Position numbers and translations under genes: made by a program. This document shows, in pieces, positions 50,513-58,336 of a DNA stretch of 64,000 bases (position 1 is its first letter; the number at the start of each line of letters is the position of its first letter). This DNA comes from Streptomyces antibioticus. GTDB lineage: Bacteria; Actinomycetota; Actinomycetes; Streptomycetales; Streptomycetaceae. The stretch is from NCBI RefSeq assembly GCF_002019855.1, contig NZ_CM007717.1, forward strand, positions 8,317,750-8,381,749. The letters run 5' to 3'. The notes beneath the pieces are model-generated. The model worked only from the letters and a program-made list of their open reading frames with translations. It was not told the DNA's origin and made no database searches.

Positions 50513-50537
50513 GCCGACCAGACTTCCCGGCACACCG
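50513..50537 (-). promoter_or_regulatory. Shared antiporter leader element, copy 1 (candidate riboswitch core)
   Basis: Read on the minus strand, the element runs CGGTGTGCCGGGAAGTCTGG then TCGGC. It is identical over 25 bases to copy 2 ahead of nhaA and lies 41 bases before the start codon. GCC...GGC ends can pair around the GGGAAGTCTGGTC core. AGGAACGCGT (50560-50569, minus strand) lies upstream in both leaders. Confidence 0.6.
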
Positions 50538-50664
50538 GTGAGGATCTTACACGTGCTTTACGCGTTCCTGACAGTTCCTTGAGGTGCACTCCGGGACCGG
50601 AATCCTTGCCGGGTTCCGGCAGGAAGGGAGCGGGCGCGTGAGGCCGGTCGAACCGTTTTCGGCG

Positions 50665-51963
50665 TCAGCGCCCGGTGACGGCGTCGGCTTGCCGGACGTC
50701 GGGCACGCCGTCCGGGTCCTCGCCGCGGTCCTCCTCCTCGCAGAGGCGCCGGTACACACCGTTGCGGCGTCTGATCAGCGCGGCCGCCAGTACGGCCGCG
50801 GTCAGTGAGCCGATGAGGACGGCGGCCTTGACGGGCGCGGCCGCTGCCGGGTCGGGGAAGGCGAGATCGCCGATCAGCAGGGCGACGGTGAAGCCGATCC
50901 CGGCCAGTGAGGCGAGGGCGAAGACGTCGGCCCAGGCCAGTTCGGGGTTGAGCCGGGCGCGGGTGAAGCGCGCGGCCAGAAAGGTCCCGGCGAAGATCCC
51001 GACCGTCTTGCCGGCGACGAGCCCGAGTACCACGCCGAGCGGCTCGGGTCGGGTGAACACCTCGCCCAGTGAGGTGACCGAGACGCCGACCCCGGCGGCG
51101 AAGAGGGCGAAGAGGGGAACCGCGACGCCCGCGGAGAGGGGGTGGAGAAGGTGGGAGGTGCGTTCGCCGGGAGAGCGGTCCTCGCCCTCGTCGCGGGTGG
51201 TGCGCAGGATCAGACCCATGGCCACACCGGCGACGGTGGCGTGGATGCCGCCGTTGTACATCAGCGCCCAGATCGTGAGCCCGAGCGGGGCGTACCACCA
51301 CCATCCCCGGACTCGGAAGCGCTGGAGCAGGTAGAAGACGGCAAGACCGGCCGATGCCCCGCCGAGCGCGACGAAGTTCAGGTCATGGGTGAAGAAGACG
51401 GCGATGACGAGGATGCCGCCGAGGTCGTCGACGACGGCGAGGGTGAGCAGGAAGGCGCGCAGCGCGGCGGGCAGATGGGTGCTGAGCACGGCGAGCACGG
51501 CCAGTGCGAAGGCGATGTCCGTGGCCATCGGAACGGCCCAGCCGTCCGGACCGCCACCGCCCGCGGTGGCGGTGACGGCGTAGACCGCGGCGGGCACGGC
51601 CATGCCGGAGAAAGCGGCGATGACCGGAAGGGCGGCGGTGGCGGGAGTGCGGAGCTCACCGACGACCAGTTCACGCTTGAGTTCGATGCCGGCGACGAGG
51701 AAGAAGAGGGTGAGCAGACCGTCGGCGGTCCAGTGGCCGACGGAGAGGTCCAGGCCGAGCGGCGGTATGCCGAAGTGGACGTCGCGGATGCGCTCGTAGG
51801 TGTCGGCCCACGGCGTGTTCGCCCAGACCAGCGCCACCACGGCTGCCCCCAGCAGGACCAGCCCGCCCACCGTCTCCGTCCGCAGGGCCTGGGTGATGGC
51901 CGTGCGCTCGGGCAGCGGCAGCAGGCCGAGGAAGGGGGAACGCCGGCGTGGCGCGGCAGCCAT
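50665..51963 (-). CDS. nhaA: Na+/H+ antiporter NhaA
   Basis: The product is 432 residues from ATG 51963 with GGAGG upstream. NhaA signatures: LVLLGAAVVALVWANTPWADTY, VGHWTADGLLTLFFLVAGIELKREL in parts, the PMATDIAFALAVLAVLS segment, and the paired aspartates in LTLAVVDDLGGILVIAVFF. The helix bundle, GIHATVAGVAMGL and GKTVGIFAGTFLA are typical. It expels sodium or lithium using the proton gradient. The C-terminal tail is acidic (EEEDRGEDPDG). Its leader carries the shared 25-nt element. Confidence 0.96.
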   Translation of the reverse strand: MAAAPRRRSPFLGLLPLPERTAITQALRTETVGGLVLLGAAVVALVWANTPWADTYERIRDVHFGIPPLGLDLSVGHWTADGLLTLFFLVAGIELKRELVVGELRTPATAALPVIAAFSGMAVPAAVYAVTATAGGGGPDGWAVPMATDIAFALAVLAVLSTHLPAALRAFLLTLAVVDDLGGILVIAVFFTHDLNFVALGGASAGLAVFYLLQRFRVRGWWWYAPLGLTIWALMYNGGIHATVAGVAMGLILRTTRDEGEDRSPGERTSHLLHPLSAGVAVPLFALFAAGVGVSVTSLGEVFTRPEPLGVVLGLVAGKTVGIFAGTFLAARFTRARLNPELAWADVFALASLAGIGFTVALLIGDLAFPDPAAAAPVKAAVLIGSLTAAVLAAALIRRRNGVYRRLCEEEDRGEDPDGVPDVRQADAVTGR

Positions 51964-52008
51964 GACAGAGCCTCCGGGGATCGGTCCGCGGGCACACGAG
52001 CCCCTGAC

Positions 52009-52033
52009 GCCGACCAGACTTCCCGGCACACCG
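52009..52033 (-). promoter_or_regulatory. Shared antiporter leader element, copy 2 (nhaA leader)
   Basis: It is identical to copy 1 (50513-50537) and lies 45 bases before the nhaA start. Upstream on the minus strand AGGAACGCGT recurs (52070-52079), and GCCCCT/AGGGGC segments on either side could close a longer stem. Candidate structured RNA of the Na+/Li+ antiporter-associated kind. Confidence 0.65.
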
Positions 52034-52151
52034 CGCGCCGCTCACCAGCCTCCGAGGGGCCGCACACTGACGCGTTCCTCACACCCTAACCGGCACCGTC
52101 GTGTTCCGCCAGAAGCTCTCTCACCTGCGGGAATGCAGTGCGGAGCACGAC

Positions 52152-52199
52152 GAGCGGGCCCGCGTTCACCCATGGTGCGAGGTGAGCGCGGGCCCGCTC
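52152..52199 (-). terminator. Terminator of the AGCS symporter gene
   Basis: Perfect 13-bp arms GAGCGGGCCCGCG (52152-52164) and CGCGGGCCCGCTC (52187-52199). Inner TTCACC/GGTGAG-type bases extend the stem. It lies just past the stop at 52222. Confidence 0.85.
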
Positions 52200-52221
52200 G
52201 GGAACCGGGCCACGGGGGCGG

Positions 52222-53757
52222 TCAGACGGTGGTCTTCACCGGCTCCTGGTCCTCGTCGCCGTCGGTGATCTCGCCGGCCTTGCGCGCACGGACGTACTCC
52301 AGGAAGGAGTCGAGTTCGCGCTTGACGACCGGGGCCAGCAGATACAGGCCGATGATGTTGAAGACCGACAGCAGGAACAGCGCGGAGTCGGCGAGGCTGA
52401 TCAGCGAGTCGAGGGACATCAGAGCGCCCACGATCACGAACAGGCTCCACACGCTCTTGAAGACGGTCTCGCTGGCCTTGCTCTTGCCGAACAGGTAGGA
52501 CCAGGCCTTGAGGCCGTAGTAGCCCCAGGTCAGGATCGTGGAGAAGGCGAACAGCAGCACCGCGACGGTGAGCACGGTCGGGAACCACGGCAGCACGGTC
52601 TCGAAGGCGTCGGAGGTGAGGGTGACGCCGCCGATGCTCTCACCGGCGCGGGCCTCGCCCCAGCTCGCCGGGTTGGCGATGACGATGGTCAGCGCGGTCA
52701 TGGTGCAGATGACGACCGTGTCGATGAACGGCTCCAGCAGGGCGACCAGGCCCTCGCTCGCGGGATGCTTGGTCTTGACCGCGGAGTGGGCGATCGGGGC
52801 CGAGCCGAGACCGGCCTCGTTGGAGAAGGCGGCGCGCTGGAAGCCGATGATCAGCGCACCGATCACACCGCCCGCGACGCCGTCGGCCTCGAAGGCGCCC
52901 CGCAGGATGGTCTGGAAGGCGTCCGGCACGTGGGTGACGTTCCCCAGGATGACGACCAGGCAGGCCACAATGTAGATGCCGGCCATCGCCGGCACCAGTC
53001 GGCTGGTGACGGAGGCGATGGAGCGGATGCCGCCGAGCAGCACGAGACCCACCAGCGTGGCGACGACGAGGCCGAAGAGGACGGCACCGGCGGAGGATGC
53101 CAGGAAGCCGTTCTCGCCGCCGAAGGTCGAGGAGACCTGCGCGTAGCTCTGGTTGGCCTGGAACAGGTTGCCGCCGAACAGGCCGAAGAAGAGGACCATG
53201 ATCGAGGCGAGGACGGCGAGCACCTTGCCGAACGTGGCGCCGCGGCTGCCGAAGCGCTCCTTGAGGCCCTTGGGCAGGTAGTGCATCGGGCCGCCGGAGA
53301 CGGTGCCGTCCGCGTGCACCTCGCGGTACTTCACGCCGAGGGTCACCTCGACGAACTTCGTGGCCATGCCGAGCAGGCCGCACAGGATCATCCAGAACGT
53401 GGCACCGGGGCCGCCGATGGAGACGGCGACGGCCACACCGGCGATGTTGCCGAGACCGACGGTTCCGGAGACGGCCGCGGTCAGGGCCTGGAAGTGGTTG
53501 ACCTCGCCGGCCGACCCCTTCTCGTCGTACTTCCCGCGTACGACGTCGATGGCGAGTCTGAACTTGCGGAGCTGGACGAATCCGAACCAGCCGGTGAAGA
53601 CGAGACCCGCGACCACGAGCCAGGCGACGATGAGGGGGAGGTCCGTACCTCCTACGGGGACGGTGTAGAAGACGACTTCACCGAGCCGTTCGGCGATGGG
53701 CTCGAAGAATCCGCTGACTGCTTCATCGACGGACGTGGTGACGGAGTCGAGTGACAC
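52222..53757 (-). CDS. Alanine/glycine:cation symporter (AGCS family)
   Basis: The product is 511 residues from GTG 53757 (GAGG eight bases upstream); the open frame runs further 5' but has no site. About ten helices are present. Family motifs: FRLAIDVVRGKYDEKGSAGEVNHFQALTAAVSGTVGLGNIAGVAVAVSIGGPGATFWM (read in parts), TLGVKYRE, GGPMHYLPKGL, FQRAAFSNEAGLGSAPIAHSAVKT and WGYYGLKAWSYLFG. It takes up alanine or glycine with sodium. With NhaA and the CPA1 antiporter next to it, it fits a sodium-cycle cluster. I looked for a glycine riboswitch in the leader and did not find one. Confidence 0.93.
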   Translation of the reverse strand: MSLDSVTTSVDEAVSGFFEPIAERLGEVVFYTVPVGGTDLPLIVAWLVVAGLVFTGWFGFVQLRKFRLAIDVVRGKYDEKGSAGEVNHFQALTAAVSGTVGLGNIAGVAVAVSIGGPGATFWMILCGLLGMATKFVEVTLGVKYREVHADGTVSGGPMHYLPKGLKERFGSRGATFGKVLAVLASIMVLFFGLFGGNLFQANQSYAQVSSTFGGENGFLASSAGAVLFGLVVATLVGLVLLGGIRSIASVTSRLVPAMAGIYIVACLVVILGNVTHVPDAFQTILRGAFEADGVAGGVIGALIIGFQRAAFSNEAGLGSAPIAHSAVKTKHPASEGLVALLEPFIDTVVICTMTALTIVIANPASWGEARAGESIGGVTLTSDAFETVLPWFPTVLTVAVLLFAFSTILTWGYYGLKAWSYLFGKSKASETVFKSVWSLFVIVGALMSLDSLISLADSALFLLSVFNIIGLYLLAPVVKRELDSFLEYVRARKAGEITDGDEDQEPVKTTV

Positions 53758-54170
53758 TATGGCTACCTCGGCGGTGCGGGGACCGGCGCAGAGGCCTGCG
53801 CCGGGGGAAGTCCGGTCTGTGAGCGAACGCCGTTGTCCGGTCGGCGACCTGGGGTGACGCGCCCGCGGATGCGGAACGTCAGGCCCCTGGCCTGTGATCG
53901 GCTCGCAGACCGACACTCCGCGCGGCGGCGGGACTCGTGCCACCTGCGGAGTTGCGACGTTCTACCATGAACTTTGCCGGATCTTTAGTGACGCACGTCA
54001 TATATCTGCCCGGCCTCACGGAAGCACCAGGCGGCGCAACCGGACCGTTATACGGAATCGGGAATCCGTTCATCGGACACATATCTCTGTGCGACAGGGG
54101 TGTCACGGCATGCAGCGCCATGACAGCGCTGCACGTCGGACGGGACGGCCGACGCTCCGGCGCCGGCCGC
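53758..54170. other. Intergenic stretch with one hairpin
   Basis: No gene is seen in these 413 bases. GGCGCAG-AGGC-CTGCGCC near 53785-53802 is a short perfect hairpin in the symporter leader. AT-rich sequence around 53990-54075 is likely promoter DNA, but no box could be fixed. Confidence 0.4.
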
Positions 54171-54620
54171 CTATCCGGCAGCGGGCAGGGAGGATGAAAG
54201 GGACGCCGATTCGGGAGTGCGGGGCAGGGCCGGGAGAGGGGTCCGCTCGGACTGCTGGACGGTGCCGTCGCCAGGAGCGTCGGGGACGCCCGCACTGGTG
54301 GACAACCAGGACCAGGCGGCCAGGGCCAGGGCGATCGCGACGGCTGTGGCGACGAGGCGGCCCGCATGCCGCAGCCGGGCGCTCGTGTCCAGGTCGCGCC
54401 AGGCCGGGTCGGCGGAGGTCTCCCCGGGCTGCCACAGCTCACCCACCGGACCCTCGGAGCCGCTTCCGCCGGCCGCCGCGCCGGATTCGCCGCGCGTGGC
54501 GCGTTCCCGTGCGGAGGGCTCCCTGGGAGCGGACGCGCGGATGGCGCGTTCGCTGTCGGTGAGGAACTTCAGCCAGACCTCGTCGGGCATCCCGTCGTCA
54601 CCCGCCTCCCGGGTGGTCAC
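54171..54620 (-). CDS. Hypothetical single-helix membrane protein
   Basis: The product is ~149 residues from GTG 54620, which overlaps the upstream stop by 4 bp (GTGA). It begins with a conserved-looking segment (DGMPDEVWLKFLTDSERAIR), has a disordered Ser/Gly/Glu middle (SAREREATRG-like and GELWQPGE), then one membrane helix (AGRLVATAVAIALALAAWSW) and a Ser/Pro tail outside. The family is not recognised. Co-transcription with the F420-type oxidoreductase is likely. Confidence 0.6.
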   Translation of the reverse strand: MTTREAGDDGMPDEVWLKFLTDSERAIRASAPREPSARERATRGESGAAAGGSGSEGPVGELWQPGETSADPAWRDLDTSARLRHAGRLVATAVAIALALAAWSWLSTSAGVPDAPGDGTVQQSERTPLPALPRTPESASLSSSLPAAG

Positions 54621-55147
54621 CGTCGTCGCGCCTCCTCGCCGCTCGTCCGGGGCCGGTCTGCGGCATCGAGGCGGACGAAGGGCACGGCTCGTCCGGCGTC
54701 CCGGAACGACGCCTCCGTGCCGTCCACCGGGAATCCCATGAAGGCGCACAGGCGGGGGGCCGCCCGCGGATGCTTCCGGGCGTAGCGGGCCATCTCCTCA
54801 CCGCATTCCTCGGCTGTCAGGAAGTGGGCGGTGACGGCGTGGTGTCGGTTGCCGAACTGGACGACCGTCTTCGGCTGCGCACGAAGGTTCCGGTACCAGT
54901 CCGCCTTCGGGCCGAAACCGGCCGCGACGGTCCAACTCGCCTCGGAGGGCTCGTGGCGCACGACCTCCAGGACCACATGACGATCCAGGCCCGTGACGCG
55001 GCCGGTGTGGTGCAGCAGGAGCAGCCGTTTGCCGAAGAGCGGCCCGAGTCCCGCGCGGAAGAGCGCGATCGGCAGCCGTGCGGCCAGGCGCCGCCAGCCG
55101 GTGGGAAGGTGCGGGCGGACCTGAGTGTCCGGAGGTCTGCGTGTCAT
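54617..55147 (-). CDS. Deazaflavin (F420)-dependent nitroreductase-family protein
   Basis: The product is 176 residues from ATG 55147 with GAGAGGG upstream. It fits the Ddn-like split-barrel family: LGPLFGKRLLLLHHTGRVTGLDRHVVLEVV read in parts, WTVAAGFGPKADWYRNLRAQP and VQFGNRHHAVTAHFLT. Members use coenzyme F420H2 to reduce quinones or xenobiotics. The start is preceded by a second possible frame without a site. It overlaps the small membrane protein gene. Confidence 0.87.
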   Translation of the reverse strand: MTRRPPDTQVRPHLPTGWRRLAARLPIALFRAGLGPLFGKRLLLLHHTGRVTGLDRHVVLEVVRHEPSEASWTVAAGFGPKADWYRNLRAQPKTVVQFGNRHHAVTAHFLTAEECGEEMARYARKHPRAAPRLCAFMGFPVDGTEASFRDAGRAVPFVRLDAADRPRTSGEEARRR

Positions 55148-55307
55148 CGTGACCCTCTCGCGGGTGGGCTGTCGGCTCTCGGGCTCGATTGGGTAAAGGT
55201 CCCGTGGGGAGAACGCCTGGCCCGGACTGACCATTGCATAGTCTAAAGATGGGGAAGGTTACCGGCAAAGGTGGCCCTCCGGAGCCGCCGCACCCCTGGA
55301 GTACGTC

Positions 55308-56378
55308 GTGACCGTGAAGAAGCCGTCGTCCGGAGGCACAGCCCTGTCCTGGATGCCGATCATGGTCATGACCGCGGTGGCGGGCCTGGACATCGTGGCC
55401 GGTCCGGGGGTGGGCCTGCTGCCGCTGGTGTCGCTCGGGCCGGCGTTCGCGGGGCTGGTCGGCGGTTGGCGGCGCACCGCGCTGATCGGCGTCGTGGCCC
55501 TGGTGCTGTGTGTGGGGCTCGGGCTGTACGACGGTCTGTTCGAGTCCCGGCGGGGGTACACCGCGATGGCTTCGGTGGCGGGAGTGACCGGCGCGGGCAT
55601 CGCGGCGGCCGTGATGCGTTCGCGCCGGGAGGCGGAGCTGGCGAATGTGCAGCGCATTGCGGAGGTGGCCCAGCGGGTACTGCTGCGGCCGGTGCCGTTG
55701 ACCGCGGGGCCCTTGCAGGCCGCGGTGTCGTACACCTCCGCGGTGGCGGAGGCGCGGATCGGGGGTGACCTGTACGAAGTGGTGGCCTCGCCGCACGGGG
55801 TTCGGGTCATCGTGGGGGACGTACAGGGCAAGGGGCTGGCCGCGGTGGAGACGGCCGCGGTGGTGCTGGGCGCATTCCGTGAGGCCGCCCACGACGAGCC
55901 GGCCCTCACGGGGCTCGGCGCGCGTGTGGAGCGCAGCGTGGCCAGGGAACTGGAGGGGGAGAAGTTCGTCACCGCGATCCTCGCCGAGATCGGCACAGAT
56001 CATGAGGCCGTCTTCCTCAACTACGGCCATCCGGCGCCGATGCTCGTCCGGCGCGACGGCACGGCCGACTTCCCCCAACCGCCCTCGTTCGCGCTCCCCT
56101 TGGGCCTGGGTGTGCACGGGACGGACCCGCCCGAGCCGTTCCGTGTCGGCTTCGCGCCCGGCGAGCAGTTGCTGCTGTACACCGACGGCGTCACCGAGGC
56201 CCGCGACAGCGACGGCCGCTTCTATCCCCTCGGGGAGCGCACGCACCTGCTGAAGGACCCGGACGCGCACGGCGCTCTGCGGGCACTTCGGGAGGACGTG
56301 GTCCAGCACGTCGCGGGACCCGCCCACGACGACGCGGCGATGCTTCTGCTGCGCTACCGCGGTCAAGGTCCCGCGTAG
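55308..56378 (+). CDS. Membrane-bound PP2C/SpoIIE-type phosphatase
   Basis: The product is 356 residues from GTG 55308 with GGAG upstream. The N-terminal ~105 residues hold three or four hydrophobic helices (MPIMVMTAVAGLDIVAGPGVG, LIGVVALVLCVGLGLYDG, ASVAGVTGAGIAAAVM). The SpoIIE catalytic domain follows: VAQRVLLRPVP, ARIGGDLYEVVASPHGVRVIVGDVQGKGLAA in parts, LNYGHPAPMLVRRDG, LLLYTDGVTEARD and HDDAAMLLLRY. The short form with a small membrane sensor is very common in streptomycetes and usually acts on sigma-factor antagonists. Confidence 0.9.
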   Translation: MTVKKPSSGGTALSWMPIMVMTAVAGLDIVAGPGVGLLPLVSLGPAFAGLVGGWRRTALIGVVALVLCVGLGLYDGLFESRRGYTAMASVAGVTGAGIAAAVMRSRREAELANVQRIAEVAQRVLLRPVPLTAGPLQAAVSYTSAVAEARIGGDLYEVVASPHGVRVIVGDVQGKGLAAVETAAVVLGAFREAAHDEPALTGLGARVERSVARELEGEKFVTAILAEIGTDHEAVFLNYGHPAPMLVRRDGTADFPQPPSFALPLGLGVHGTDPPEPFRVGFAPGEQLLLYTDGVTEARDSDGRFYPLGERTHLLKDPDAHGALRALREDVVQHVAGPAHDDAAMLLLRYRGQGPA

Positions 56379-56471
56379 GGGGCGGCCATGGGTTCGGGCC
56401 GGGGCGCCGGCAGCCGGCGACTGCTCCCACCCCGTGCGTGAGCGGTGGCTTCCGCACGGTAGAAAGGACGT

Positions 56472-57008
56472 ATGCCGGTGCACGAGACCCGCCGTGAGAC
56501 CACGGATGACGTCGACGCGGTCACGGGTGCGGTACTGACCGCCTCGCGTCTGCTGGTGGCGGTCTCCGCCCGCTCATTGGCCGCGGTCGAGGAGCGGGTG
56601 ACCTTGCCGCAGTTCCGGATGCTGGTCGTGCTGTCCACGCGCGGTGCCACCAAGCTGGTCGCGCTGGCCGACCAGCTCCACGTCGCGCCGTCGACGGCGA
56701 TGCGCATGGTGGACCGGCTGATCGCCGCCGGCCTTGCCGACCGGCAGACCAATCCCGGCAACCGCCGCGAGACGCTGTTGCGGCTCACCGCCGAAGGGCA
56801 TCGCATCGTGGGGGACGTGACCGCCCGGCGCCGCGCCGAGATCACCGCGATCGTGGAGCGGCTCGGCCCTGCCCAGCGGGTGGCCCTCGTCGAGGCGCTG
56901 AACGCCTTCAACGAGGCCGGAGGCGAGCCGCTGGCGCCGGCGTCGGACGATCCGGAGCCGCATCCGCTGGGGTGGGTGGGCGAGGCGGCGATCGGGCAGG
57001 GCGACTGA
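56472..57008 (+). CDS. MarR-family transcriptional regulator
   Basis: The product is 178 residues with AAAGGA upstream of its ATG. The winged helix is clear: LPQFRMLVVLSTRGATKLVALADQLHVAPSTAMRMVDRLIAAGLADRQTNPGNRRETLLRLTAEG (in parts). A C-terminal extension (~30 residues, Pro/Glu-rich) is unusual. It precedes a membrane protein gene whose promoter overlaps a TTGCAT-A-ATGCAA palindrome, a plausible MarR site. The ligand is unknown. Confidence 0.9.
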   Translation: MPVHETRRETTDDVDAVTGAVLTASRLLVAVSARSLAAVEERVTLPQFRMLVVLSTRGATKLVALADQLHVAPSTAMRMVDRLIAAGLADRQTNPGNRRETLLRLTAEGHRIVGDVTARRRAEITAIVERLGPAQRVALVEALNAFNEAGGEPLAPASDDPEPHPLGWVGEAAIGQGD

Positions 57009-57050
57009 GGTGCCGCGGTAACGATCGTTTGCCTGTTCGCACGCCGCATC

Positions 57051-57082
57051 TTTACCGGCACGGTGAATTTTGCATAATGCAA
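57051..57082 (+). promoter_or_regulatory. Promoter overlapped by a TTGCATAATGCAA palindrome
   Basis: TTTACC (57051-57056) and CATAAT (57073-57078) are spaced by 16 bases. The -10 lies inside the perfect palindrome TTGCAT-A-ATGCAA (57070-57082). It fits repression of the following membrane protein gene by a MarR-type dimer. Confidence 0.55.
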
Positions 57083-57136
57083 GGGAACTGGGAAGGCGTC
57101 GAGCGACGCGGCGGAACGCGGGGGGTCGAGACGGAC

Positions 57137-57862
57137 ATGCGGCGACCGCATCGCCCTCGGCCCGCGGCGGAACCACGCCTGATGGGTCAGGTGCGTTCCG
57201 CGGTGTGGGGACCCGCGGAGTTCGTCGGCCTGCCGCCATGGTGGCTGACCGGGGAAGGGCTGCTCGCCGGAGTGCTCGCGGTGGGCGCCATCGTCGGTAC
57301 GACGGTCGCGGGCGCCTGGTACGGGATCGCGGGGCCAGCTCGCGGCGAGGCCGGTCTGGTGTGCGCCGCAGCGCTGGCCGTCTACCTCTGTGCGGTGCGG
57401 GCAGGGCGGGCGCTCATCGGCATCGTGGCCGTACTCGGTGTGTGCCTGGCGCTCCACGCACCCCAGGTGGCCGCGGGGGTGGTCCTGGCGGAGCGCGGGC
57501 GCGTCGAGTCCGTGGTGGTGACGGCCGTGCAGGACGCGACGGCGGCAACCGGCCCTGGGCGCTACCTCTGCTCGGTGGCCGACCGGCACGGCGTACCGCT
57601 CGACGTCCGCATCTGGAGGGGATGCGAGCAGACCACACGCCCCGGTGACGCACTCGCGGTCGTGTACGACCCGATGGGGAGTGTGTCGCCGCAGGGGGTG
57701 GAAGCCGGGGTGCCCTGGGCGCGCCCCGTCCGCGATCTCGTCGGCTGGGCAGTGGCTCTGCTCGCCGCCTCCGTGATCGCGGTCGTGCGCTCCTATCGGC
57801 TTCCGCCCGTTCCGCTCGACACGTGGGATGCTCCCGGCCCCGCCACGGGGGGAGGAGGCTGA
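57137..57862 (+). CDS. Hypothetical membrane protein
   Basis: The product is ~241 residues from ATG 57137; ATG 57077 is rejected because it lies in the promoter palindrome, and ATG 57182 is possible. It has four hydrophobic segments (GLLAGVLAVGAIVGTTVAGAWYG, AGLVCAAALAVYLCAVR, ALIGIVAVLGVCLALHA, and LVGWAVALLAASVIAVV). A ~75-residue extracytoplasmic loop holds two cysteines (RYLCSVAD and WRGCEQTT). No family is recognised. It probably depends on the adjacent MarR protein for control. Confidence 0.65.
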   Translation: MRRPHRPRPAAEPRLMGQVRSAVWGPAEFVGLPPWWLTGEGLLAGVLAVGAIVGTTVAGAWYGIAGPARGEAGLVCAAALAVYLCAVRAGRALIGIVAVLGVCLALHAPQVAAGVVLAERGRVESVVVTAVQDATAATGPGRYLCSVADRHGVPLDVRIWRGCEQTTRPGDALAVVYDPMGSVSPQGVEAGVPWARPVRDLVGWAVALLAASVIAVVRSYRLPPVPLDTWDAPGPATGGGG

Positions 57863-57984
57863 ACGGCGGCGGGCCATGACGGCAGACATCGGTGTCGTCG
57901 GCCGCCCTGCAAGCGCACCGCCCATGCTGTGCCTGTACGTGGAGATGGTGAGGAGGGGCGGGTGGCGGCCGGGGACGCGGCGTG

Positions 57985-58155
57985 CCCCGCGAGCCAGGCG
58001 ATCTGCTCGTCGATGGGAGCTGGAAGCCGAAGACGCCGGTGGTCCCGGCCATGCGCTCGGCGCGCACGGCCCTGGGGACGGCCGCGCGGGGTCGTCCGGC
58101 GCAGGACGGCCTGGGCGACGGACTTGCCATGCTCCTTGCCGATCCTGACGAGCAC
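57985..58155 (-). pseudogene. Degraded aldo/keto reductase fragment
   Basis: Pieces of the C-terminal third of an aldo/keto reductase lie in different frames. IGKEHGKSVAQAVLRR (58155 side) matches the helix before the cofactor loop. Next, in another frame, AVPRAVRAERMAGTTGVFGFQL matches the usual pattern ending in VFDFxL. Then EQIAWLAG in the first frame matches the closing helix. At least two frameshifts and the missing front show a dead remnant. Confidence 0.65.
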
Positions 58156-58336
58156 TGAGTGGTGTGCATCGTGAAGTTGCAGTTCACCGGCCTGGTGTGT
58201 GGTGGTGTCGAGGTGCTCATGCTGGTTGTGGGCGGGTGACTTCGGTGGAGATCGTCGGTCAGCGGGCGACTTCGCGGTTCGTCAGGACCGGCAGGGCCCG
58301 CACCGGCGCGGTCGCCTAGGCTCACGCCCTCACTCG

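Noticed and set aside
53758..53880. Glycine riboswitch before the AGCS symporter
   Set aside because: The conserved glycine aptamer blocks are not present in either orientation. Only a short hairpin was seen.
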